A stretch of DNA of 64,000 nt, from NCBI RefSeq assembly GCF_048544455.1, contig NC_133529.1:44059456-44123455 (forward strand), given 5' to 3'. The notes under the pieces were generated by a model. The model searched no databases and was not told where the DNA came from. It saw nothing but the letters and a program-made list of their open reading frames with translations. Below, one piece after another: positions 55,819 to 64,000 of this stretch; positions within the stretch are counted from its first letter, which is position 1; every line of letters begins with the position of its first letter. This DNA comes from Silene latifolia (Eukaryota; Streptophyta; Magnoliopsida; Caryophyllales; Caryophyllaceae). The position numbers and the translations under genes were made by a program.

Positions 55819-58509
55819 ATGTCTAGAAGGTTACAAGGTGATTTGTTACCTTTTGACCGTGAAATCGAAAGAACCTTGACGAACAATAGGAGACTTGTTA
55901 GGAGGAATTTGAGAGGTGTTAGTGAAGTTGTTCAACCCACTAGTGAGTTTGTCAATCCTTTCGCAATAGAAGGAGAAGAAAACCCATTACACAATACCTC
56001 ACAAAATCCACCTACAATGCCAAAATTCTCGTCACACTCCGTACCCACCGAGGAGAATCTACCAAATGGTACTCCTACACCACAACATCTCACCGGAAAT
56101 TTTATTGCCAAGTCCGCCTTCATCCAATTAGTTGAGAGGAGCCAATTCGGGGGGATGCCTAGTGAAGACCCTCATTCTCATATGGAAACCTTTTGCGATT
56201 ATTGTGATGCTATCTCTCAAACGGGCGTGACTCAAGACCAAATTAGATGGGTCTTATTTCCTTTTTCCTTAATCGGCACCGCGAAGCAATGGTTGAAGGG
56301 CCTTGATAAGGCCACCCTTGGAATAGATTCTTGGAAGAAGTTGGCTCTAGCTTTCTACAAAAAATTCTACCCACCGGAAAAGACTAACATGCTAAGAGCT
56401 CAAATTACGGGTTTTAAGCAAAGGGATGAAGAGTCTTTGTATGAAGCTTGGGAACGGTTCAAGGGAATTTGTCGCTCATGTCCTCACCATGGACTTAGCG
56501 AATGGTTTTTGGTGCAACAATTTTGGAACGGTCTTTATGAAGACTCAAGAAATATCCTTAATATGGGATCGAATGGGATGTTCACCGAGGTTGATGACAA
56601 CCAAAGTTGGAGCCAAATTGAAGAGATGGCAATCCACAATTCACAATATAGTAGGCCTCGCAAGGCTACTAGAGGAGGAAAGCACGAAGTGGACGCCGTT
56701 ACTCTATTAGGTGCCCAACTAAGCTCCCATATCGATACTATCAACTTGAAGTTTGAACAAGCTATGGCTAGACTTGAGGAAAACTCAAAATCATCAAAGC
56801 ATCATGTTAATGCCATGACGGCATCCTCATCAATCCCAAGTGGGATATGTGAGAATTGTGGAACTTTGGGTCATGACCCAAGTGAGTGTAGGGGAACAAC
56901 CGAACAAGTTAATGCTTTCCAAGCATATAAAAGTGGTACCCCTTATTCAAATTTTTACAATGAGAATACCAAATTCCATCCAAATCTCTCATACAAAAGC
57001 CAAAATGTTCAAAACCCTCAAACAACATATACTCCACCACCCATGAGAAACCAAAATCAAAGACCCTTTTTCAATCAAAACCAAAGTTACCAAAATCAAA
57101 ATCCATACAATCACCAAAATGACCAAGGTTTTGATGTCCAAAAAGCGGTCCTCCAAATGCAAAAGAATCAACAAGAATTTTTCACTCAAATGCAAAAAGA
57201 TAGCCAAGCAAAGGAAACCACCATCAACAACATTCTAGCTCATACAAAGATGTTGGAAACACAATTGACTCAACTAGCATCTTCAAGCTCACAAAGACAA
57301 AAGGGGCAATTACCACCTCAAAGTAATCCCCCTAGACATGAAACGGTTAGTGCCATTCACTTGAGGAGTGGTACAAGGTATGAAACACCGAAGAAGCAAG
57401 TTGAGGATGAAGTTGTGGAAGCTAGTGAGAAGGAAGAAATTGTGCAAAACTTCAAAGATGGAGAATCATCAAAAGAAGATAGTTCAAAGAAAAATGAAGA
57501 CAAGGCCAAGGAGAAGGAGCCCATTGTGATTAGACTTCCTTTTCCAAGTCGTCAAGCCAAGCCCAAATTTGATGATCAACTTGGAAAATTCATGGAAATT
57601 GTGAAGAATTTAGAAGTCTCAATTCCTTTCACGGAATTAATCAATCACGTGCCGGCCTATGCGAAATACATGAAAGATATCCTCACAAAGAAGAAGTCAA
57701 TCCGGAAGCTTGAGACTATCGCCTTCACCAAGGTGAGTAGTGCAATACTTCAAGGGAGTTCACCTCCAAAGTTAAAGGACCCGAGAAGCTTCTCAATACC
57801 GTGTACCATTGGCAACACAACGATCAACAAAGCCTTATGTGATCTAGGGGCTAGTGTGAGTGTCATGCGGTACTCGGTGAGTAAAAGGTTGGGGATGGGA
57901 GAGCTTAAATGCACCAACATCACACTCCAAATGGCCGATAGATCGACGAAGACACCGTTAGGGATATGGGAAGATGTCCCCGTGCGAATTGGGAAGTTTT
58001 TCATCCCGGTGGACTTTGTCATTGTTGATATGGAGGAAGATTCCAACATTCCAATCATCCTAGGAAGACCTTTCCTACACACCGCCGGTGCGGTGATTGA
58101 TGTGAAACATGGTGAGCTCACTCTAGAAGTGGGAGATGAAAGCATAACTTTTAATCTTGACAAGACTATGAGAGCCCCTCGTTTGCATGAACCATGTTTC
58201 ATGATTGATCATTATAGCCGAAAGGATGAAAGGAAGAAATCGGAACTCCAATGGAAGAAGAAAATTGAAGATGCTCCATTCAAAGAGCAAGTGAATTGTG
58301 ACAAGGAGAGCTTGCAAAGCTCATCAAAATCAACCAAGGAAGAAGAGGATGGCCTTATTGGCCAAGAGAAGAAATTGGGAGAGTTGTCTCCATCTAAGCA
58401 AGAGATTTTCAATGATCAACTCAATGAAGTTTGTGGTCTTTGGGACGACGAGTTTGAAGGGATTTTTAACCCCTACATCGGACATGCCATCGATCATGAT
58501 CAACAATAA
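55819..58509 (+). CDS. gag: ORF1 of element E: gag-aspartic protease polyprotein
   Basis: An intact frame. I choose ATG 55819 (MSRRLQGDLLPFDREIERTL) because it matches the gag start of G; the frame is open from 55792. Residues counted from 55792: the capsid (Retrotrans_gag) block with RWVLFPFSLIGTAKQWLKGL from about 152, the CCHC knuckle CENCGTLGHDPSEC at about 353-366, a Q/N-rich low-complexity part with LQMQKNQQEFFTQMQ, an acidic linker, and a retropepsin-like protease with active site CDLGASVSVM at about 683 and IILGRPFL downstream. The frame stops at 58509 without RT. Directly after the stop the same frame is open for 34 codons (QAFDYFFKVLSNINNTLNMPP) to 58614, a tail also seen in G, so the stop may be recent or read through. 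Confidence 0.92.
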   Translation: MSRRLQGDLLPFDREIERTLTNNRRLVRRNLRGVSEVVQPTSEFVNPFAIEGEENPLHNTSQNPPTMPKFSSHSVPTEENLPNGTPTPQHLTGNFIAKSAFIQLVERSQFGGMPSEDPHSHMETFCDYCDAISQTGVTQDQIRWVLFPFSLIGTAKQWLKGLDKATLGIDSWKKLALAFYKKFYPPEKTNMLRAQITGFKQRDEESLYEAWERFKGICRSCPHHGLSEWFLVQQFWNGLYEDSRNILNMGSNGMFTEVDDNQSWSQIEEMAIHNSQYSRPRKATRGGKHEVDAVTLLGAQLSSHIDTINLKFEQAMARLEENSKSSKHHVNAMTASSSIPSGICENCGTLGHDPSECRGTTEQVNAFQAYKSGTPYSNFYNENTKFHPNLSYKSQNVQNPQTTYTPPPMRNQNQRPFFNQNQSYQNQNPYNHQNDQGFDVQKAVLQMQKNQQEFFTQMQKDSQAKETTINNILAHTKMLETQLTQLASSSSQRQKGQLPPQSNPPRHETVSAIHLRSGTRYETPKKQVEDEVVEASEKEEIVQNFKDGESSKEDSSKKNEDKAKEKEPIVIRLPFPSRQAKPKFDDQLGKFMEIVKNLEVSIPFTELINHVPAYAKYMKDILTKKKSIRKLETIAFTKVSSAILQGSSPPKLKDPRSFSIPCTIGNTTINKALCDLGASVSVMRYSVSKRLGMGELKCTNITLQMADRSTKTPLGIWEDVPVRIGKFFIPVDFVIVDMEEDSNIPIILGRPFLHTAGAVIDVKHGELTLEVGDESITFNLDKTMRAPRLHEPCFMIDHYSRKDERKKSELQWKKKIEDAPFKEQVNCDKESLQSSSKSTKEEEDGLIGQEKKLGELSPSKQEIFNDQLNEVCGLWDDEFEGIFNPYIGHAIDHDQQ

Positions 58510-58636
58510 GGGCCAAGGTCTATTGAGGACCTCTACCATAATAATGAACAAGCTTTTGATTACTTCTTCAAGGTGTTGAGCAACATCAACAACACCTTGA
58601 ACATGCCCCCTTGACATCTCATCAAGAATGAGAGTT

Positions 58637-58661
58637 TGGTGGAGTCCTCCCTAAACCACCA
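58637..58661 (+). promoter_or_regulatory. Post-ORF1 hairpin of element E
   Basis: TGGTGG (58637-58642) and CCACCA (58656-58661), 22 nt after the stop of the ORF1 tail. Confidence 0.72.
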
Positions 58662-58963
58662 CTTGTAATTATTTCTAACTTCCTAACTTATATTTCAAAT
58701 CTTGTATTGCATTTTTGTCATGTTTGGATTTTTATTTACTTTGATCAAAATAATTGTCATGTTTAAGAGAAGTGAGGGAGGGACTAACAATTTCAATTGA
58801 TGTGTAGTGTTTTTAGCTTAGTGTGGGGATGGCAATTGCCTAGGCTATCCATGCCTTAGTAGTACCCCCACAATGACGAACACAAGACTTGAAGAAAGAA
58901 TGGGAGAATGGTATGGGAAATGCAGTGTGCACGGATGGAACTGAATCCGGGTACACAGGGGAA

Positions 58964-59329
58964 GAATCCGAGCGGATTCCCGAGAATCCGCCCGTCTGGA
59001 AGAATCCGAGCGTATTGCAGACAAGACGCCCGTCTCGAACTGAGCTGAATTTTGAAAAATTCCTGACTGTAAAAGAATCCGAGCGGATTGTAGGAAGTCC
59101 GCCCGTCTTGAAGAATCCGTCCGTCTTGTATGAAATCCGTCCGTCTTTGCAGCTGAGGAAAACAAGCAAAATTTTCTGGACTGGAATCCGTCCGTCTTTA
59201 AGCAAATCCGCCCGTCCCGTGTTCAGCAAATCCGAGCGGATTGTACCAAATCCGCCCGTCTTTAGGTGAGTTTTGCAAAGTTCAGAAAGAACAGAATCCG
59301 CACGGATTGGGCAGAATCCGCACGGATTG
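58964..59329 (+). repeat. Palindrome array of element E
   Basis: About a dozen modules, including AATCCGAGCGGATT (several), AATCCGCCCGTC (several), AATCCGTCCGTC (three), GACGCCCGTC and AATCCGCACGGATT (twice). Confidence 0.88.
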
Positions 59330-59661
59330 CCCCAGCAGATTTGAAAATTTCGACCTCTTTAAAACCCCTCCTACCTTCATTCATTCATTCATTCATTCAT
59401 AAACACTACCCACAACATCAAAACCCTCATCCTCTCCATCACAAAAACAAAAACCCTCAACAACATTCACCAAAATAAACCAAACCATCCTTCCAACAAC
59501 AAATTAATCACTCCTTCTTCAACAAAAATCAAAACCAAGCACAAAATCTTCAACCTTTGAGTCGATTTTTGATTCCATAAAGGCAAAGCCTTTCACCTTC
59601 AAATCGATTTGGGCATACTACAAATTGAAGATTTTTCATTCTTTTCTTGGTTAGTTCATCA
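59330..59661 (+). other. Spacer before ORF2 of element E
   Basis: A CA- and A-rich leader with a (TTCA)6 microsatellite at 59376-59400. It may contain a splice site for an ORF2 message; not shown. Confidence 0.5.
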
Positions 59662-61254
59662 ATGGCAAGGACTAAGGGAGCAACAAAGGCACCAAAGGCT
59701 AAGGCACTCTCACAAAGGCAAAAGGCTCTTCAAACAAAGAAAGCATTGGCTATGGTGGTAGCAACACCAAACTTGGAAGTGCAACAACAACAACAACCTT
59801 CTATGGGAGCAACAACACCTTCTACTCCGGTAATTAATCAACTTTTGCATTATCCGGAGGTAACTTTTATTTCCGATACCCATAGAAATACCTTTGTCAA
59901 GTTTGCTATGAAGTCATTACAATCCACCAAATTCATATGTAAAGATACCTTGGAAAAATTGGGTGTTCTTGAGCAAACAAAAGCCTTTTTCAATGCCATG
60001 GGGTTGAAGAAATTGTTTGAAACAAGGGAATTGACATACCCCTCCCTTACCTTGGAATTTTTAAGTTCTTTGAAAGTCACCAAAGTTGAGAATAGGGAGA
60101 ATATCGAGTTTCGTCTAGCTAATGTTAGTAGACGCATTACCTTTAGGGAATTGGGTGAAATTTTGGGTCTTAGTGATGAACCGAGTTACTTCAAGAGTTA
60201 TGGAAAGTATGACCCCGCACCTCTTTGGGAGGCAATCTCCGGGAAGAAATTTGAGGATTTTCATGCGAGTCGTGCTCTTTTGGTCCATCATCCGGGCATA
60301 AGAGTATGACACAAGGTCGTGGGTAACACTATAATTGCTAGGAAAGATACCAACCATTTCACAAGACTTGATTTTATTCTCCTTGAATCGGCTTTGAATA
60401 TCGGAAGAGTTCACACCAAGCCTTACAATTCTTTGAGGCTCTTGGTAGATAGATGGCTTAATGTTGATTGTGGGAAGAAGGGCACGACCGTTATTGTTAA
60501 TGGCAGCCTAGTCACACTCCTAGCTAAGCACTTTGATCCTAACTTCAATAAGGATAACAAGTACAAAGCAAAGGAGGGTGGCCATCTTGTCGATATGCAT
60601 ATTATGATTCACAAGTTCAAGTGGGTTGCCCATAACCCACTTGACACTAAGTATGGATGGCTAACTAGTGAAGCTAGATCGTTCACCTTGCCTTCAAAGA
60701 TTTGCCGTCTAAGCGTCCACCGGACCAATTATCTACTTCCCCTTTCCGAAGAAGCCGAGTATATCATTCAACAACAAAAGGGTGATCTTGCATTGCCCTC
60801 CTCTTCCATTGTCATACCACCTTACCCCTTTAAGTATGAAGAGTTCAAACCGGAAGGAGTTGAAGTTGGGAAAGACTATGTGACTCTTCTCATGCAAGCA
60901 ATGCACAAGCAAGCCTATGAAGATCGGAAAAATGCCTACTTGGCTCAATATCCACCCCTCCTACATCTAGCTAGGCAAGGACTACTTGATCCATCTTGTC
61001 CTTTGCCTAGTTGGGCGGATAGAGAAGTCTTATTTCCGGGTGCATCTAGGGTCGTTTTGGGTGACAATGAGGTTGTTGGAAATGATGAAGAAGTTGATGA
61101 TAATATTGAGGAAGAAGCAAGTGAAGAAGAAAAGGATGGTGAAGATGATGATGAGGAAGATGAGGAAGAAAGTGAAGAAGCAAATGACAAGGAAAGTGGT
61201 AATGTGTCCACTTCTCAAGAGGGAAGTGATGGTGATAGCATGATGGAAGATTAG
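59662..61254 (+). pseudogene. ORF2 of element E, ATHILA ORF-1 family
   Basis: A single frame of about 530 residues broken by one stop (TGA at 60307-60309), otherwise open. Start MARTKGATKAPKAKALSQRQ (Lys/Arg-rich, 59662; an upstream in-frame Met lies at 59647). Family blocks: TKFICKDTLEKLGVL, YPSLTLEFLSSLKV, EFRLANVSRRITFRELGEILGL, PLWEAISGKKF, then HPGIR, LDFILLESALNIGR, VNGSLVTLLAKHFDPNF, a PPYPFKYEEF part, LPSWADREVLFPG and a long Glu/Asp tail. It lies in the env position, but I see no signal peptide or membrane segment. This is the best-preserved ORF2 in the window. Confidence 0.82.
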
Positions 61255-63170
61255 CAAGCCTTGGAGACTCCTACACTCTCATGTTTTGTCTATTTCTCTC
61301 TTTGTATTTTATTTCATTTTGATCATTGTTGGAGTAGTCCTAGCCCCATTAGAGGACTCACACCTCGGTACCATTGAGGTGTTTTCATTCTATTGTTCCC
61401 GTTTTGAAAATCCAAAATGACAAATTAGTTTCATGCATACACAACGGGAGGTAATCTAAATTATCCTCTCCGTCATAACAAAAACCATGCATCATGTAGT
61501 ATAGCTTTGTGTAGATTGCATTTAGTATAGAAATCATGCATCATCTTTGCATAATTTCCATCATTTTGGCCATTGAGGACAATGCCCATATTAGTGTGGG
61601 GATGAGAATTCTAACATTTAACTCTTATTCAAAAAATCCAAAAAAATTGAAAAATTTGAAAAATTGAAAACCCAAAAACATGTTTATTTCCTTTTGTATA
61701 TATTGTCTTGTATATATTGCGTTTGTTCTATCCTTGTTCACATTGATCGACTACGCCACATCCGAGACATGAGGATATTGAAGACCGCATGGTATGATCT
61801 TTCCAATCTCCTTTTTCCTCTTTATGTTAATGACTATGTGGCTTTATTTTGATTGATGCGGTAAAAACAATGTGAACTTAGGACTTGCATCTAGCTTATA
61901 TGTCATATTAGTTGATAGAATCACTTGTATTAGGATGTTTATATTAGTTGCATCATGGCATGTAGTTGCATGTTAGAAATGTTTTGAAAAATGCCTATTT
62001 AGGAACTTTGACAAGAGCAACTAAGCCATTATAAATGCTTGTTCAACTTAAGACTTTGCCTACTAGAATGGTTGTAAAACACCCTAGATAGTGTCATACT
62101 AGTGTCTTTTGACCCATGACCCAAGGCCTAGTCAAGGGTTTGCATGTGAGTCACCTATCCAACCCCGTGATGCGATATGGACTTGGTTAACTTGTCTAGG
62201 TGACCTTGATTGACCTTGTGGTAAGGCAACCCAAAAATATTTTCTATCAATAAGCTTGAAGTGCTCATCTCAAACAAATTTTGTCATATGGAAGTAATGT
62301 AATGCCAAGGAAACCTCAAATGTTATGAATTGTTGAATGTTGAGAAATTTTAAAGTTGTTTTGATGGAGGTTTACCACTTCGATGTGCTTTGGTGTGGGA
62401 TCCATTGAATTGGGCCCCCATACGGTTGTGAATTCAGCCGCCCAGAGACAGAGTGACTTCACCCCGAAAAGCTATTGTCTAGAGGTTAACCGGTTGCCTA
62501 ATAAGCGATTGGCGAAAGCAAAGGACACTAGCCCGGAAGGGACAAACCCCATCCTAAATTTTTGAAATGTGAAAGTGAAATGAGGACAATTTTGAAATAC
62601 TAGTCATATCCACCCGTTGTGAATAAAGATTTGAGCATTTCATTCCCAAAAAGCCTTTTGTCAAGCCACTTGGTCGAGCTTGGGACGATCCATGACCTTT
62701 ACTTTTGTAGAGAACTCGAGACTTGTCATGTCATATGCCACTAGCATCATAGGGATCATCATTCCACCACCATCCGATCGCTCTTGACGAAAGCATTTGG
62801 AAATTGAGGACAAAAGTAGTCTAGTTTAACACCATTTGGAGGTGATTTAGTGCCATCCTCCTAGACTTAGTAATTTGTTGAACTAGTATTTGTGAAGGAT
62901 TACATGCTCTTAAATTTGTTCCTCTTTAGTGCCTCCGCCACTTGATGAGGGAGTGGCTATTCTTTTTGTAGATGCATCCATTATGTGTTTTTGTGTGCTT
63001 AATGTTTGGATGTGTCGCCATTTTGGCAAGACCCACCTTGCCTTGCAAGAAGGCATCCTACCTCATGGTTGTCTTGTTGTGAGTTTAAGGGGCGGAGTGA
63101 GACCCGCTAATTGTCTCATATCGGCTATATTATTAGGATAGGTTAGTATTGGTCCTAGTCTTTGTCACCT
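61255..63170 (+). other. 3' UTR of element E
   Basis: About 1.9 kb, non-coding, homologous to the 3' UTRs of C and F. It includes an A-rich run (61625-61680) and GAGGACAATGCCCATATTAGTGTGG-type blocks. The short frames at 61664 and 62929 lack support. Confidence 0.7.
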
Positions 63171-63209
63171 CTTTACTCGGGACGAGCAAAGGTTCGGTTT
63201 GGGGATATT
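63171..63209 (+). promoter_or_regulatory. Pre-PPT hairpin and PPT of element E
   Basis: CTTTACTCG (63171-63179) pairs with CGAGCAAAG (63183-63191, one mismatch), followed by GTTCGGTTTGGGGATATT up to the LTR. Confidence 0.75.
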
Positions 63210-63554
63210 TGATGTGACCATAATTGGCGCATATTTAGCCCCCGAATTAGCCTTGTTCCCATGCTTTTTAGTGCCTATTTGGGTCATTTCTTATCTTTAG
63301 TTCTTTGTTTTGCATATTCTTTGAGATTTTGATCCCTTGGTAGGGAAGGAGTAAGAGTCTTGCATTTTCATGGCAAAACGAGACTAAATTGATCGAATTC
63401 AATGACCAAGCATCAAGGAGAGACGAGATTAGAAGGCCTTTGTACATATTATAGTAGAAGAGCAATGTTGAGAAAAGATCTTTGAGTCCCCAAGGAAATC
63501 CCCAAGGAATTTATGAAGAAAAGGGAAGAAAAGAAGAAGAATTGTTCGATCGAC

Positions 63555-63740
63555 AATCCGAGCGGATTGTCACCAATCCGTCCGTCCCGCAGCAGCACAA
63601 TCCGAGCGGCTTTGCCACAATCCGCTCGGATTCCACCTCCACAATCCGCCCGGATTTCCCTGAATCCGCTCGGATTCCAACGCCAGAATCCGCCCGTCCC
63701 GACCCTATTCCGCCCGGATTCTAGTACAGCACGGATTGTC
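63555..63740 (+). repeat. Palindrome array in the E 3' LTR
   Basis: Same module order as 54271-54457, with local changes around CCCGCAGCAGCAC. Confidence 0.88.
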
Positions 63741-63865
63741 TTCTTCAAGCCTCAAAGAAAGACGCCCTTCTCTCTGAAAATACCGGAGTCTCCTTGCTCA
63801 ACTTAAAAAGTGTAATTACTAGTTTAGCCCTTAGTTAACCCTAATGCATCCTCCCTAATTTTCAC

Positions 63866-63873
63866 TATAAATA
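63866..63873 (+). promoter_or_regulatory. TATA-like box, E 3' LTR
   Basis: TATAAATACCCC, as in the 5' LTR. Confidence 0.6.
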
Positions 63874-64000
63874 CCCCATTAGTCTAATTAGAGGAGCATG
63901 TTCTTCTTATCAATAATTAGTGTAGTTAATATCAATCAAATCTCTCTTTAATATTGTAATCAAGTATTAATCAAGTTTTAATCCAAGTTTTAGTTCTTCA

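Larger units (their letters stand above)
53924..64000 (+). mobile_element. Element E: Athila-like retrotransposon with gag-protease and ORF2 but no pol
   Basis: 5' LTR 53924-55680, partial 3' LTR 63210-64000 (continues outside). Interior order: shortened PBS, leader hairpin, gag-protease ORF1, hairpin, palindrome array, ATHILA-ORF1-like ORF2, long 3' UTR, hairpin, PPT. No RT, RNase H or integrase. It cuts copia fragment I. CCTAG (53919-53923) is the candidate target site; the right end is off the window. The LTR parts that can be compared differ by about 2-3% by eye. Confidence 0.9.
63210..64000 (+). repeat. 3' LTR of element E, partial
   Basis: Starts TGATGTGACC and runs off the window. It matches the 5' LTR from 53924. 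It carries a palindrome array at 63555-63740 and a TATAAATA box at 63866-63873. Confidence 0.9.

Noticed and set aside
58889..59269. 126-residue ORF and several antisense ORFs over the E array
   Set aside because: Repeats of short GC-rich modules leave several frames open on both strands; no start context or homology supports a protein.
60945..61211. Ser-rich antisense ORF
   Set aside because: Shadow of the Glu/Asp-rich tail of E ORF2.
1..64000. Host protein-coding genes
   Set aside because: Every long frame with recognisable domains belongs to a retrotransposon, and no intron-exon pattern of a host gene was found.

Overview
The window is plant nuclear DNA made almost entirely of nested LTR retrotransposons. 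I see no host gene, rRNA or functional tRNA gene, CRISPR array or bacterial-type feature. The families (Sirevirus-like and other Ty1/copia elements, plus Athila-like Ty3/gypsy elements with a tRNA-Asp-type primer site) point to a flowering plant with a repeat-rich genome. My impression is a eudicot, perhaps Caryophyllales, but the sequence does not prove it.

Layout. A (1-4716, +) is the 3' part of a decayed copia element; it interrupts the 3' LTR of B. B (4717-15331, -) is a Sirevirus-like copia element with gag, pol and an extra ORF in the env position, all broken by a few stops and frameshifts. B sits in the 3' UTR of F. F (15332-20137 plus 38107-39055, -) is an Athila-like element with RNase H, integrase and an Athila-ORF1-type second ORF. 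F is split inside pol by C (20138-38106, -; TSD ATCTT). C is a non-autonomous relative with ORF1 and ORF2 but no pol, and its ORF2 is split by D (24625-33466, +; TSD ATAAC). D is a copia element with almost identical LTRs but no intact coding region. J (39056-41789, +) is the 3' end of another Athila-like family, lodged in the 5' LTR of G. G (41790-53230, +) has a broken gag-protease gene whose start codon was hit by H (43072-49711, -; TSD CATGT). G ends where a copia LTR fragment, I (53231-53923), begins, and I is cut by E (53924 to beyond the window, +). E is an element with gag-protease and ORF2 but no reverse transcriptase or integrase.

How the parts relate. F is the only Athila-like copy here with pol. 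C, E, G and H appear to be non-autonomous partners that keep the cis-acting parts: LTRs, PBS, PPT and short hairpins at three fixed places (leader, after ORF1/pol, just before the PPT). LTR differences I counted by eye fit the nesting order: D about 0.3%, C about 0.9%, H about 1%, B about 2%.

The most unusual signal is that each family carries its own short palindromic motif in clusters, in the LTR U3, after ORF1, and in two families inside coding sequence. The motifs are ATCCG-NN-CGGAT with GACG-NN-CGTC hybrids in C/E/F/G, ACTCGATCGAGT in H, CAGTCGATCGACTG in J, and GTTATAGCT...AGCTATAAC in B. This, and the fixed hairpins with apparent covariation, are the main leads.
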